A stretch of DNA of 64,000 nt from Diogma glabrata (GCA_963693315.1 OY856188.1:200607619-200671618); one strand, 5' to 3'. Numbered from the stretch's first letter, positions 1 through 13,664 are shown. Notes: generated by a model from the sequence alone, not told the origin. Numbers and translations: made by a program.

Positions 1-1308
1 TTCTATAAATCAATCAAGCAAGATCATTCAAATCTGTAAATTTCAAAGTAAGTCAAAATTGTTTTCCAAGAAGTAAACGTTCAAATGTATTGAAGATTTT
101 CTATTTTATTTAAGACAAACTTATTACTCGAGGTTATATTTTAAAAACAAATAATTTTCACATTCGAGTGACGACTAGTATATTTCCAGATTCTAGCCTA
201 ATATCGAAATTGTTGATACATTCATTGTTTGGCCTACATTTTATGAACTATCCCTCGTATTCGGATATATGTAGAATCAATGTTTATACGATCTTGTATA
301 AACAAACAAAATTTTAAGTTTTCGTGAACTTAAGAGAAAATTTTATTTAAGCAAATTTTCTTATTAATTAATTACTATTTACATTATTTTATGCACTGAA
401 TTAGTGCATTCAACTAATTAAATTAGTTTCAAATAATATTAATGTTTGGATAATTTATTTATTTAAAGTTTTCTAGAATTCAATCGATTTCAAATGGATT
501 TTATTGTTATATTTGTTTTTAAACTGTTCCATTATTTCTGTTGGAAAAACATTTTTGATTTTAATGTTTTTAGATTTTCTTCCGGTTAACATCTGTTTTT
601 ATTTAAATAAACTTGTTATTATATCAAATTAACTAAACCAATAAACCAAACTACTTGTACAATGTACATACATATATTTAGTGAATTTCATTTCTTCGAT
701 CTCCTTTGACTATATAGTTTAAAATTTTTGTCGTAGGCTCTTGGCGAAATTCGTTGAATAACATATTTGTTTAAGGCCTGTTGTATACGCACCGACCGCG
801 CACGTTAATATAAATTTACTTAAAAATTAAAAGATCTAATTTTATTATTTTTTAGGACATCCTCAGGAGTTTATAAGTGTTTATGGATAATGGTTTTTTT
901 CTAGCAATGACAAAACCAAAAACTGGGTTGCAATTTTCATCAAAATTGGCTATCAGCCCTTGAAGGTGTGCTGAACAAACTGCTTATAGGAAAACTTACC
1001 AGCACTTCTAAAAAAGTCTAAACTTTTTCAGGCTTTGTGTCTTCTCACAGATTATTTGATAAGTTGGCAGAATCGATAAATTCTCAGAAACGACGACTTA
1101 AATGGTTCAAATTTTGTTATTGAAATTCTGTATAGGGTGAACTAAGATTGAATACAATTTTGTTTTATTGGTATAATTGCCAAAATTTGAAATAGTGATT
1201 TTTGTTTGTGGAGCGAGGCTCTGCATAGTTTTAGGCATCAAAACATAGCCACTGGCACTAAAAACAATTTTAGATTTTTTAGACTATATGTAAATTTGAT
1301 AACGTTTA
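1..1308. other. A+T-rich non-coding DNA, nothing recognised
   Basis: No open reading frame with a recognisable motif, no RNA gene and no clear repeat was seen. It could be intergenic or intronic. A short GC-rich patch near 785-800 has no obvious structure. Confidence 0.5.
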
Positions 1309-3629
1309 TTAGGGTTCCGTACTTTAAAAAAGTAAAAACGGTACCCTATTGGTGCGACTTCGGTGTCCGTTCGAATTTCTACATAATCAATTTACTCACA
1401 AACTATAAGTGCTATCAACTTGAAATTTTCTACAGTTTTTAAACGTGTTTTCCCACGCTTCCTGATAACAAAAAAAATTCAAATATTTGTTTTTATCTAT
1501 ATTTTATGAACATAGATAAGGAGATAGTAAGACAAAAGTTTTTTTGTAAGGAGTCGAGTTTGGTCTAGAAAAATCGAAAAAGTTCAAAATATTTTAAAAA
1601 AAAATTTCAATAATTTTTCGACTGCTTAGTTTTTTTGATATTGCCAAAAACGAAAAAACGCGTGTTGTTTTTCCTTTCCCTCCCCTTAACTTCGAACATT
1701 ACAAAAGAAAAAATTTGAAAAAATTCATGGTTATGGGCAATGTTGTAAAGATTGAACGAAAACTATAGCGGTCGGCTCATCATTTCAAATGTGATTCTGA
1801 AAGGGTTGAGAGTGGAAAGTTTGAAAAAAAATTATTTTTGACCTTGATGAGTGGGGTGTCATATGAAAGGTGATTTTTTTTCTAGTCCAATCCAATTTTT
1901 TTTGCAATTTTCAAAAGCGCAGTTTTTACGTTATGCTAAAAAATGTGACAAAAATATCTTGTACCCCCTCTCCCCCTTAACTTCGAACATTACAAAAGAA
2001 AAAATTTGAAGAAATTCATGGTTATGGGAAATGTTGTAAATATTGAATGAAAACTATAGCTGTCGGCTCATCATTTCAAATGTTATTTTGAGGGGGTTGA
2101 GGGTGGAAATCTTGAAAAAAAAAATATTTTTGACCAAGTCGAGTGGGGTGTCAAATAAAAGATTGGTTTTTTCTAGTCCAAAACAATTTTTTATGTAATT
2201 AAAAAAGCGCAGTTTTTATGTTATGTTAAAAAATGTGAAAAAAATTTCCTGTCTCCCCCCCCTTAACTTCGAACATTACAAAAGAAAAAATTTGTAAAAA
2301 TTCATGGTTATGGAAAATGTTGTAAAGATTGAATGAAAACTGTAGCGGTCGGCTCATCATTTCAAATGTTATTTTGATGGGCTTGAGGGTAGGAATTTTG
2401 AAAAAAAATTATTTTTGACCTTGTTGAGTGGGGTGTCATATGAAAGGTTGATTTTATTCAAGTCTAAAACATTTTTTTTTGTAATTTTCAAAAGCGCTAT
2501 TTTTGAGTTATATTAAAAAATGTGAAAAAATTTCCTGATGCAGTCTGATACAGTACCACCAGTGCAGAAAAATAGTAGCCACCATCACTTTGAGTTTAGC
2601 TCTGCTGTCAGTCATTGTGAATGTTCAACTAGCTGAAGTACAAATCCTGATGGTATACTCTATACCGATCTCCCCAATGTTCAGTAGACAAATCATTCGA
2701 CTATTTTAACAATGCACTCGTTGGCAATAATTTGACGACACTTTTTCTCCTTTTTTCCGTTGGTTTCAATAAAAATCATCAAAGCTGGCTCTCAAACTAT
2801 TTTCTACAAAATAATTTATAAAGAAAACCAACAACAGTTGAAGCTACAACAATTGATAATATATTTTCAAATATAAATAGTTTATAAGCTGGCGTTATTG
2901 AAGCTTTCTTTAGCCACCATTTTTTTTTTTAATAAAATGTGTTGTGTAGTAGGATACAATATGTGTCACAATAACACACAAAAACCTTTTAAGACTAAGG
3001 TCCCACAACAACATACGTTCAAAGGTGTTGATGGACGTAAATCTTTTTTTGTTTTTTTATATTTTTTGTTAAAGAATGGAATAACTAAACAAAAAATCCT
3101 ATCACTGACAAAATATGACATAGGCCAATATTTTATGATAAAATAAAGAAAATAAAAGTAAATCAAAAAGTAAATAGCAAATTTTTACAAAAATTTGCTG
3201 AAACAAAACAAAAATGTAGTTGCCAATAATCCAGCCGGTTGCATATTCCTTGATCCTGTGACGCACTGTCTTTCTTAAAGATTAAAGCCCACACATAATT
3301 ATATGAAGGCTCATTTCTTCAAGGAAGCAATAGCGTCTCATCATCAAGGATTATTTCACAGCTAAGATTGAGGGTGCTACCGTTCACTGAATACAGCTCA
3401 TCCACTACCACCCCTAAGATGTCACCTTGGCTAGTGATATCTCACTGCTATTGCCAGTGGCATGTGATATCTCACGTTAACTCGTATGTCAATTTTACCA
3501 TAAACAGCTTTGGGTAAAATGCAACCCCACGTGAAACAATGCAAACAAAAACTGTTGTTTTCTCAAATATTATATACACGGAACCCTCCACGAGCGAATA
3601 ATATTCAATATGCTTGCCTTATTTTTTTT
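1309..3629 (-). repeat. Repeat family G, copy 1 (non-autonomous, minus orientation)
   Basis: The left edge carries an AGGGTTCCGT motif followed by a short complementary ACGGTACCCT. The right edge, near 3577-3629, carries GGAACCCT followed by sequence resembling the reverse complement of the AAGTCGGACAAGTGCGAAT edge of the other copies. Between them are three satellite units and a segment near 2884-2930 that matches 51355-51400 of copy 3. There is no convincing coding capacity. Similar GGGTTCCGT-edged repeats are widespread in insect genomes; the transposon class is not determined here. This copy is old and its edges are diverged. Confidence 0.55.
1560..2530. repeat. Satellite units inside G copy 1 (period about 286-291 bp)
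   Basis: The phrase AACTTCGAACATTACAAAAG starts near 1688, 1979 and 2265. Each unit also has a C-rich run, a GTGGGGTGTCA-like phrase and an ATGAAAACTATAGC-like phrase. The units are diverged relatives of the 289-bp units at 11.4-13.1 kb. Confidence 0.75.
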
Positions 3630-3897
3630 AAAATTGAGGTTAATCAACTCCTAAGTAATTTTTTAATCGAAAATTAAATCAAAAGCTAGTCAAAAGACAA
3701 AAATTAACATAAAATTGTCTATGTTGTTATAACTTATACGCTTGCTTCGGGGCGAGTAGACAACAAACTTTTTACGTTAGTTCTTTTCTTGTTTAGTGTA
3801 AAATTGACTAAACATTATTTAAACATATCGAACAAATTAAAACGCGGTCATCAGTTTAGAACTGCACTAAAGCTATATATTTAAGATATGCGTTACA

Positions 3898-5142
3898 TAG
3901 CGTGACCAATATAAATTGTAGCAAATCCGGGACAAAAAAACGAAATAGGTAAATTTTTTTACAATGACTTTATTGATACTTGTCAATATGTACTATGTAT
4001 TTTTTTGAACAAATTAACGTTTTGTGAAATTTTGAGTTGAATTTCTTCGCAAGACAAAGCGATATTACACCTTGAAATAACCACTGCTTTTAAAGTGTCG
4101 ATCCCTTAGTGAGATTTTTCTGATGTGCATAGATTATAAATTATTGAAACACTCGTTCAGTCGCTACATTTCTCCCGGGCAGGCACAAACATAGTTCTAC
4201 TAATTTTTAAATATATTTGAATGAAATGTGATTATCCGTAAAATGTTCGGTACATTTTGCATTAAATTCTCAAGTTGCTTTTGGTCCAATCTGCTAGTTT
4301 TTCAGTGTTGACATACTGTTTAAGGTAGGTCAAATCATCGAATAAATTGTTCTCCATTTCGGTAATTTCGTTCCTATCAAAATATTCCACACAAATGGAG
4401 TAAAAATTTACGAAATGGCCAATACATCATTCTCGAGTTATAGCACCTTTATTGACAAAATTTAACTGTAGCTGCATTTCATGAAACCGTGTGATCTGGA
4501 TCCGCTTAAGTTTTACATGCAAACTGAGATCCAAAAACTAAGTTGGAACTGATTTTCATTGTAAATCTTTAGAAGATCCAGATCACACGGTTTCATGAAA
4601 TGCAGTTAATATCAAACTTAACGTTGGAGAAAGAAATTCGTGTTCGATTCGTGCTTGGTACTTCACAATGAGATAACGTATCTCTTCTGAAATTTCGACA
4701 GCAGTATTTTTCTCAATAAACACGTATTACAGCGTTCTGAAAAACGGAGGCTTGATTATGTAGAAAGAAAAGCCAAAGCTCAGACTTTTCATCTTCAATA
4801 AAAACTTAATGGTTCCTGGCATTTTTCATACGATAAAACGTATGACTTTAACAGTTGAAATAATTGTAAAATCCTTTCTATTGCGAGCATGGCGTCAACC
4901 ATTTTGTTTTGCTTGCGCCAAGTAGTCGTCGAGTCAAACTCATGCAATATAAAAATCAAATTTTAATGCATCTTTTTAAAATATCTTATGAAAAAATGTT
5001 GTATGGTATTTGGTGCTAGAAAAAATGGAACAATTCGGTACGTTTTTAATTTTCCCAGACAATTTAAGGGACATTTTCAATGCGGAACAGCAGGTTTAAA
5101 TCCGGGACTGCCCCGGAAAATCCGGGACGGTTGGTCACCCTA
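3898..5142 (-). mobile_element. hAT transposon remnant (hAT-1) with 8-bp target duplication
   Basis: Terminal inverted repeats TAGCGTGACCAA at the left and TTGGTCACCCTA at the right are flanked by the 8-bp duplication GCGTTACA at 3890-3897 and 5143-5150. Eight-bp duplications are diagnostic of hAT elements. Repeated CCGGGAC motifs lie just inside both ends. On the minus strand around 4650-4930 a broken reading frame resembles the middle of an uncharacterised hAT transposase (a phrase like LWLFFLHNQASVFQN), with stops and frameshifts. At 1.25 kb it is far below autonomous length, and a MITE is nested at 4472-4605. It is inactive. Confidence 0.85.
4472..4605. mobile_element. Small MITE with 31-bp perfect terminal inverted repeats
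   Basis: The left arm starts CTGCATTTCATGAAACC and the right arm is its exact complement ending at 4605; arms are about 31 bp and the whole is 134 bp. It is inserted in the hAT-1 remnant. No unambiguous target duplication was seen, so the superfamily is unknown. Confidence 0.8.
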
Positions 5143-8100
5143 GCGTTACATCTATCACATTTACCAATTTTATTATATAAACTTACCTCACTCTTAACAC
5201 TAAATCCATTATCACCATCAAAATGTTTGTCTACAAAATTAATAATACAATTTTTTTTAATAATTTTATTTACAGAAATGTTTTTTTTCGATATATATTT
5301 ATACAAAAAAAATTAATACTTCGAAGCACGAACTATTTATGTTTCTGTAATACATCAATTCTATTAAAAACTTAAAAGGAACAGAAAAAAGATTTCATTC
5401 TTCCGGCGGAAGTATTTCAGCGTAAACGTAAAAAATTCTACAACAAAAGAAAACAACGTGGTGAAACAATGTCGATAGGTAAGAATTTTTTTTCTGTTAT
5501 TTTAATTATTTCAAAATAATACTATTATTACTATTATAATTATATTTATTTGTTTTATGTTTTACTATTTTATTATTATTTTATAAGTTAATATTTTCTT
5601 ATTTGGATATTATAATTAGGCATTATGTACTCGTAATCGGTAGTTTGAATATAGGAACTAGAAATAAATTGGATTTGGCTTTGTAATGTGATATTATATT
5701 ATGTAATTATGAAAAAAGGAATGGATGTCAGTTATTCGTCATAATAGTTAAAACAATAAAATATGTGCCGCCAAATTTTTGTATTGTAGTAATCTTTATT
5801 GTTATTCATTCACAAATAGTCACCCTATTGATTTGAAAACCACGTGCCAACCTTAATTTTATATAAAAAATAAAACAATTTGTTTATGATATTTTCACAG
5901 CTTTTGTATAACCCTAATATAAACTATAATTGTAACGTAACATTAGACGTAAATAAATATTTGATATGCGTCTTTTGTAAATAAAACAAAGGATATGTAA
6001 ACTGTTAAATTAGAATTTTTGTTTTATAAACATAAACAATTAGATTAGATCCTTTTTAGTTTTAATTCTATCCTACTTGTTTTTGTTTTTTCAAATAATT
6101 TCTATAGAGTGACTCGTAAAATCTTACACGAGATCACTATCAAATTGATGATGTTTTTATAGTGATGGAATAAAGGTCACCAAAAGGCCTTTATCCATAT
6201 CTGTTAGAAGTCTATAAACAACTGTGGCAACAGATGTCTGGAGTTTAGTTGGCTAACCTAGTTTTAACCCACTAGATCCTTGAAAAAATAACACTTACAA
6301 GCGAAAAAACCAAAAAACTTTTTCCAGATCTATATTTTTGAATTTGAATTTGCAGGATTTTTAATAGATAAAAAATTTCTAAAACAGATAAAAAACGATT
6401 GGTCGGTCGTTAACGTCGATTATTCCTCCTTCAACTTAGTGCATAATTTCTTCGTTCGAGTAGAAATCTCTCATTTTACTTCCTTTACGCATAAACTCCT
6501 CTCCATTAATTACAACTTGAGTTTGCCATGATCCTTTCATGTATTTTTACAAAATCAAAGAATATTGTAATTTTTCTTTTATCCTATACAAATTGGCACT
6601 TTGGTTTATGAAGTTCCACACTCGACGCTAAAATAAACAAAAAGCGTATATAACAAAAAACGACTTTTTTATTTCTTATTGCTATTAAGGGTTTGGGCCG
6701 TGAGATAATAGTTATTTATGTATCAAGGGAATTATAAGGATGTTAATTGCCGAGGGAAACGTTTACTACCCGAGGGCCTCTGGCCCGAGGGTTAGTATGT
6801 TTCACAAGGTAATTGATATCTAATAATTCACGTGATACATAGATAATTTTATTTTTTACTACCTAAAACGTTTATTAAACTAAAACATTTATTTTTATCA
6901 AGTATTTTGAAAGCATGATTTTGCGTTTTAATTGATCAAGTTAGTTATTTTTTACTTCAGGCCTCTGAGTAAATTAAATTTTTAACGATCAGTCTAATGC
7001 ATATATTATATCTGTGTAATACAGTAACCGTAGATTAACTTAGGTTAATAATGAAATAGTAAATTATAAATAATTAAACAGGAAATAAAGTAAAATTCCC
7101 TGTAACTGATAATTTAAAAAACAACCGATTACAAATTGATCTATTTATTTTCATTTTATTTATTATTTGTTTCTCTTTTGTAAAAACGATAATTGAATTT
7201 CTAACCACCCACAACAAAATACTGATATAAGCAACAGTTTTGGTATTGTTTTGGAAAACAAAGCATAATATTTGATTTTATTTTGATGTTTTAACACGAA
7301 TTATGAATAAGGAAAAATAAATATAAATATCAGTTAAAACGACATTACTTACAATAAACTTTAAAATTCCTATTGAATTCAGAATTTCCTTTAAAAGAAA
7401 TTGTTTAAGGAAATAAAAAATTAAAAACGCACGCGTCTTACTAAGATGACATGTATAATTTTTTTTTAATTTTTATTAATTGAAATTATTCTTTTTAATA
7501 TTTTTGCATACACATATTTTTATTTTTAATTAAATTCCATTCATATTTTTTTAATTAAAAATTTAATTTTTGTGTAAATGAAAACAAGAAAACAAAAAAA
7601 AAAAAATGGAAATAAGAAATGCATTTGGTTCTTGTTACGACATTTTCTTATGTTTTTTTGATGTTTTTGTTGTTGTTGCGAGATGAAAAGCGGAAAAGAT
7701 CGTCATTCCGATTTATTTAGTAATTTTCAATAAATTCTGAGAATATATATTTTTTGTTTATGATAAAATTGTTTGTATGGCTTGTCATACAGTTTTCAGT
7801 ATCAACAATTTTTCAACGGGCGTTTCTTCTTAAAAAAACTAAAACCTGTTTAGCGTAGGTAATTATAAGTACGAAAATTAGGTTTAGGCTGCAATTTTGT
7901 TCAAAATACTTCACACAAACGTTACTCTTACCTTTCTCCTTTTATGGTTGAAACTGTTTCGATAAATACCGGTTCATTAAGCGATCTTTGAAATTATTTT
8001 ATTGACTCAGAAAACATTTCAAAAGCGAACGTGTGTCGTTATATCAACAACAAATTTTGTGTTAATTGTAATAACAGTTTCTATTTATTTTAGCTATATG

Positions 8101-8544
8101 ATTATTTATTTAGGAAAATGTTTATACAAATAGTTAACTTATATTGACGGAATTCATTTAGATTCCTTAAAAACACCAAAAAAATCGTTTGTTCCTTTTA
8201 AAAGAACAACAAAAGTTTAAGATAAAGTGAAATAAACAAAACACATCTTGATCTTTAGTTGTCTATCTAATGATAATGACATAGAAGTCTGCAAGGCAGA
8301 TGTCCTTATTAATGATCATATTTTTCGGTTTTCTTCATTATACGAGGGATGGTTGTAAGTTAGATCTTCGTTTTAAAATTATGTTTAAAATAAATGTGAA
8401 ATATTTGTCAACTCGATCTAACTCAGAATAAAATTGATTTTAAAATTGTTTCGAACAACAACTAATGTAAGATTATAATGATATGATAGCTTTGTATAGA
8501 TGGGGCTTCTGAAATTCTAACATCTTGTTTTCATATCATGAGTA
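5143..8544. other. A+T-rich non-coding DNA apart from one hairpin
   Basis: No credible coding sequence was found. Short frames near 5.1-5.3 kb are low-complexity Phe/Leu/Ile translations. Low-complexity A/T tracts are common, as near 7440-7610. The only structured feature noticed is the hairpin at 6708-6849. Confidence 0.5.
6708..6849. repeat. Long imperfect hairpin with GC-rich core (hairpin site 1)
   Basis: The left arm (AATAGTTATTTATGTATCAAG, then AATTAT) pairs imperfectly with the right arm (ATAATTCACGTGATACAT, then AGATAA). The core has the palindromic motif CCCGAGGGCCTCTGGCCCGAGGG, given here only as a description: two CCCGAGGG copies around GGCC. The left end resembles the ATAGTTATTTATTATACAAGGG edge of the hairpin MITEs at 23.37 and 40.6 kb, which suggests one structural class. 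Confidence 0.65.
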
Positions 8545-8766
8545 AAGCCGCAATTAGACTATTGCAGAACTAAGCAATATTTCTGCAATTGTAGTGTGTA
8601 AAATATTCATTGCACAAAAGCTTGGCAATGAACTCATTGCAAAACATTGCAATGTTTTGCAATGAGTTCATTGCCAAACTTTTCTGCAATGAATATTTTA
8701 CATAATACCATTGCACGACTATTGCAGAAATATTGCAGAGTTCTGCAATAATCTAATTGCGGCCTT
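8545..8766. mobile_element. Snap-back MITE, almost fully palindromic
   Basis: The ends read AAGCCGCAATTAG and CTAATTGCGGCCTT. The whole 222-bp segment folds back on itself around a centre near 8648 (AAAACATTGCAATGTTTT). Motifs TTGCAGAA and CATTGCA recur in both arms. The flanks are TAA on the left and TTA or TAG on the right, so the target duplication is uncertain. Confidence 0.85.
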
Positions 8767-9850
8767 AGAGACAAATTGAATGTTGACATAAATTACAAAA
8801 TGGCAGTCCATCGGCTGATCTGTAATAAACAAAACTGGCACATTTGCAATTGCCATCTATTTTAATTGCAATCGTATATATTAGATGAATTTTACCTTAC
8901 ATGTTTGCATGTTTTCCTAACCCACTTTGTTTGTCTTGTTAGACGATTTATTATTTTGAAATACTAAGATCGTTAGGCGTGATCGGAAAAATGTTGAATT
9001 TGGTTTATATTTCACCTTATAATATGTAATTGTTTCATCTATTTTGTTTGTTCTTCACTAAGAATTGTGTTCCTTCACATGAAGGAAATACTGTTCGAGT
9101 ATCAATTTTATCCCTCGTTATACCAATTTTATCAAACACCATCTTCTCCTAATACACTCCAAAATAGAATAAAATTTATTCAAATAATCCGTCTAGTCAC
9201 TCACTCACTTGCTCCCATATGTTATGATATCAACTTCAAAATTTAAACATCAACATCCCTTATTGCATTGGAATTTATTGTTCTTTTGATTATTTATTTA
9301 AATTTTTTTCTATTCATGCGTGTTCTTCCTTCAATAATTTTAATCGCTATTTTCTTTTGAATAATTCATTTATTTAAATTAACTATTAATAGATTTCGTC
9401 TTATACCAACTAACCACTTTGTAAACATTGAACAGACTAAACACATTCAATTAAATATTCTACTGTGTTTTTATAGAATAAAAGAAATAGAAATTTCTAT
9501 TGTTTTGAAAAAAAGTTCTAACCTACAAGTAGTTAGCAATCAAAAAATGTTTTTTTTTGGTTAAATTTTTGACCTGGGTTAAATAATTGTGTATTAAGTT
9601 GTTAAGAATACAAATTAAGATTTTATAAGGGTTAAATAAATAGTAAATGAATGGTGATGTTGCATTAAAATGGAGTGATAAATAGAAACATGTGGATTTA
9701 GGAATAAGCTCTACAAAATGCCAATCCTCTTGTTTCGATAATTTTTCCTCCTTATTCGGAACTCTTATCAAACCTCGATAAAAGGTCTGGTTACAGCTGT
9801 ATACAGTTTGTAAATTCATTTTGTCTAGAAGACAGTGGTGATGAATTAAT
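8767..9850. other. A+T-rich non-coding DNA
   Basis: No gene was recognised. A 161-codon open frame on the minus strand at 9523-10008 has no recognisable domain and crosses the edge of repeat G copy 2, so it is treated as chance. A possible remainder of the copia LTR lies at about 9827-9850 (see findings). Confidence 0.5.
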
Positions 9851-12800
9851 AAAAAAGTCGGACAAGTGCGAATAAAATTCGCTCGCCAAGGGTTCCGTGA
9901 ATGTAAAAGAACACAATCCCAACGAATTTCATTTTTACAGTGGAAAGTTTCTATACCTTTTCCATAGGAAGAGTACACTACGATTCTATCTTGATTCTTG
10001 CTATACAATTTTAATGACTTTTGATTGGTTAAATCTCTGATGAGACTGCCATCTATAAACTAATTTTACAGAACTGAACTAACACAAGAAAAACGTAACA
10101 ACAAACATTGTATAACTTTATAGTTTAAACGTGAAAGTGAAGGTAAAAAAAATTAAGTTCCAAAGTTAAAAATATACAACGAACGAAAACATTCAGGTTT
10201 ACAAGCTTTACTAAAACTAGAACTTTCGCTTTTTAATTTCAATTTTGTAATTTTACGCTATTTTGATTAAAATTTATGTTTAAAATAAAAATATTTGCTC
10301 AAATTTTTACAGAAAGTCAACAACAATGGCGAATGATAAACGATTTAAGTTCTGGTAAGATTGAACGTGGAAGACGTATCTAGGGAAGAAAGCATGTATA
10401 AAAATTTAAATAATTTCTTAAATCATCATCATATTAAACTAAAATAATTTTAAAATTTATTTCAATAAATTAATTTTATATATTAGTAAATTTTATAAAT
10501 TATTTTTTTTTAATTTATTTTATTATTAATTTTATAAATTATTTTTAGATACATTGCAAAAAACAAAATGATGAATATGCTATACCAACAATCGTTATAA
10601 AAACATTACAAAAATAACATTTAATTTAATATTTTAGTTTTCTAATTTTTAATAAAAATTAAACTGAAACTATATATTAACCTAAATAATTATGTACTTA
10701 GAAAAAATTTATTAAAACTGTAACTAGATTCAACTAAACGAAAATGTGTTTTTATTATTTCAATGATTTATTCAATTTGTTTCTCGATTTCTACCAATAG
10801 AATCGTAGGTGAAAAATAACAAAATTTCTATAAAGAATCGTTAAAGAAAGTAGTCTAAATTTCATTATGGAATCGTTGGGGAATATTCCATACCGATTCA
10901 AGTGGTAGTATTGCATGATGAATCGTAGTAGAGCATTCGTTCACGAATTTGGCGGACATTTTATTTTTTTGCATACAAATTTCGATTCCTTTTCCATCAC
11001 GATTCTACACCTGAGAGAAGAAGTTTCTTCAACGATTCATGAACGAATCGATAACATTTCATTCGCTGGGATATCAAAAATAAATGACATAAAGTTATGT
11101 TGTAAAGTCTTTATATCACCAGACTATGGACGCATAACAGAATAAATGTTTAATCGTAAACGTCAATCGTAAATGTCAATCACATCTACATTGATCAAAA
11201 ATGTTACTTGAGGTTAAATCTTATCCATAGCTGTTTATGTTAGCTAAAGAAAGATTTAACCAGTATTTTAATGGTCTAAATAGGGAATATTTGTTCTATA
11301 AATCAGCGTCGAAATATAGGGTGGTATACATACACTTAAAATAGCACTTTTTTTTTATTAATAACTAAAAAACTGTGCATCGCAGAATTCTAAAAAATGT
11401 TGCAATGTTTCTTAAATTAAGTGTTCTTTCAAATGACACCCCAGTCGTTTGGTTCCAAAAAAGTTTTTCGCTATAATTTTCGTTCAAAATATAGCAAATT
11501 TCCTGTCTCTATGAATTTTTTCAATTTTTTCTGTCATTCAGTGTCGAAACGTAGGGGGGGGGGGGGGGGCGGAACGGCCTGCAATTTGCACATTTTTTTG
11601 AATAACTCAAAAACTGTGTACCGGAAAATTCTAAAAAAAATTGCAGCGTGTTTCTGCAGCGTGTTTCTGAAATTTGGTGCTCTTTCAAATGATACCCCAC
11701 TCGCTTGGGTCAAAAAAAGTTTTTTTTTACCCTCCTTACACCCATCCCCTAAACACACAGAAATACAATTATTTGAGAGTTCGCTATAATTTTCGTTCAA
11801 AATATAGCAAATTTCGTGTCTCTATGAATTTTTTCAATTTTTTCTGTCTATCAGTGTCGAAACGTAGGGGGGGGGGGGGGGGAACGCTCTAGAATTTGCA
11901 CATTTTTTAGAATAACTCAAAAACTGTGTACCGGAAAATTCTAAAAAAAATTGCAATGTTTTGAAAATTTGGTGTTCTTTCAAATGATACCCCACTCGCT
12001 TGGGTCAAAAAAAGTTTTTTTTTACTCCCCTTACACCCATCCCCTAAATACACAGAAATATAATTATTTGAGAGTTCGCTATAATTTTCGTTCAAAATAT
12101 AGCAAACTTTCTGTCTCTATGAATCTTTTCAATTTTTTCTGTCAATCTGTGTCGAAACGTAGTGGGGGGGAACGGTCTAGAATTTGCAGACTTTTTAGAA
12201 TAACTCCAAAACTGTGTACCGCAAAATTCTAAAAAAAATTGCAATGTTTTGGAAATTTGGTGTTCTTTCAAATGATACCACACTCGCTTGGGTCAAAAAA
12301 AGTTTTTTTTTACTCCCCTTACACCCATCCCCTAAATACACAGAAATATAATTATTTGAGAGTTCGCTATAATTTTCGTTCAAAATATAGCAAATTTCCT
12401 GTCGCTATGAATTTTTTCAATTTTTTCTGTCTATCAGTGTCGAAACGTAGGGGGGGGGGAACGGTCTGGAATTTGCAGATTTTTTAGAATAACTCAAAAA
12501 CTGTGTACCGCAAAGTTCTAAAAAAAATTGCAATGTTTCTGAAACTTGGTGCTCTTTCAAATGATACCCCACTCGCTTGGGTCAAAAAAAGTTTTTTTTA
12601 CACCCCTTACACCCATCCCCTTAACACACAGAAATATAATTATTTGAGAGTTCGCTATAATTTTCGTTCAAAATATAGCAAATTTCCTGTCTATGAATTT
12701 TTTCAATTTTTTCTGTCTATCAGTGTCGAAACGTAGTGGGGGGGGGGGGAACGGTCTGGAATTTGCACATTTTTTGGAATAACTCAAAAACTGTGAACCG

Positions 12801-13664
12801 CAAAATTCTAAAAAAATTGCAAAGTTTCTGAAATTCGGTTTTCTTTCAAATGTCGCTTGGGTCAAAAAAGTTTTTTTTCACCCTTCCCCACCCCAATCCC
12901 TTAAAAGCACAAAAATATAATTATTTGAGAATTCGCTATATTTTTCGTTCAGAGTTTATCAAACTTCCTGTCTCTGTGAATTTTTTCAAATTTTTCTGTT
13001 AATTAGGCTCGAAATGCAAGGGGGGGACCAACTTTTTGTGTCACTTTATTGATAATAATTCAAAAACTATGCATTGCAAAATTCTAAAAAAAAATGGCAA
13101 TATTTCTAAAATCAAGTGCTCTTTCAAATGACACCCCACATGACCTGGTTTTAAATGATGTTTTTACCCCTTAACATTCCCACCCCTCTAATAAATATAG
13201 TTATGAGTATCTGCCACTTTTCTATATTTTTCATTAAAAACCTACTCAATTTTCTATCATTCCAAATATATTTCAAGATTTTCGATGAAGTAGGGTCGGA
13301 GTTATTCGGGGCAATAAAACATCCAGAAAACGCCATTTTTCAAAATTATACAAAAAATGTTGAGGTGTAAAATTCCAAAATATATTTTTAAATAATGCTG
13401 AAATGAAGCCCTTTCATATGATACCCTACTCGTCTCGCTAAAAAAATGTATGTTTTCAAAGGCTTTACATCGTACCTCCTTAAAACAAACGAACACAACT
13501 TTATTTATTTTTTAACCCGCCATCTTGTGTGGATAGGTTAGTTTTATAAGCACCTCAAATTTTAAGTTCATCGGATTAATGGTTCACGAGATAATCGAAA
13601 TAATGTGAAAAACACGTTGTACTCTCACCAATAGTGTTCCGTATAAAAAACGGAACCCTAAAAA
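9851..13664 (+). repeat. Repeat family G, copy 2 (plus orientation, expanded satellite core)
   Basis: The left edge has AAGTCGGACAAGTGCG, then TTCGC and GGGTTCCGTGAA. The right edge has ACGGAACCCTAAAAA. The segment 11085-11260 matches, in reverse, 51370-51550 of copy 3 (Y-shaped landmarks: the ACATCTACATTGATCAAAAA phrase and the GTTAAATCTTATCCATA phrase). Between about 9920 and 11085 there is extra DNA absent from copy 3, including a patch rich in GATTC/GAATC motifs at 10780-11070. No protein is encoded. It appears to lie inside the copia 3' LTR. Confidence 0.7.
11400..13150. repeat. Tandem satellite, about seven units of ~289 bp
   Basis: The phrase CTTTCAAATGA(T/C)ACCCC (shortened in one unit) recurs with anchors near 11431, 11687, 11982, 12270, 12559, 12848 and 13126, giving spacings of 256, 295, 288, 289, 289 and 278 bp. 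Each unit contains a GTGTCGAAACGTAG phrase followed by a run of 7 to about 17 G, and a TATAATTTTCGTTCAAAATATAGC phrase at the same relative position. Open frames in this region are repeat translations, not genes. Confidence 0.92.

Noticed and set aside
9523..10008. 161-codon minus-strand open frame
   Set aside because: No recognisable domain; it spans the junction between unassigned DNA and repeat G copy 2, and its composition looks like chance.
11421..12865. A ladder of overlapping open frames on both strands between 11.4 and 12.9 kb
   Set aside because: They repeat the same peptides at ~289-bp steps and are translations of the satellite units, including poly-Gly/poly-Pro from the G run.
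11400..13150. CRISPR-like regular repeats
   Set aside because: The units are ~289 bp, contiguous and diverged, in eukaryotic DNA; there are no short repeats with unique spacers and no cas genes.
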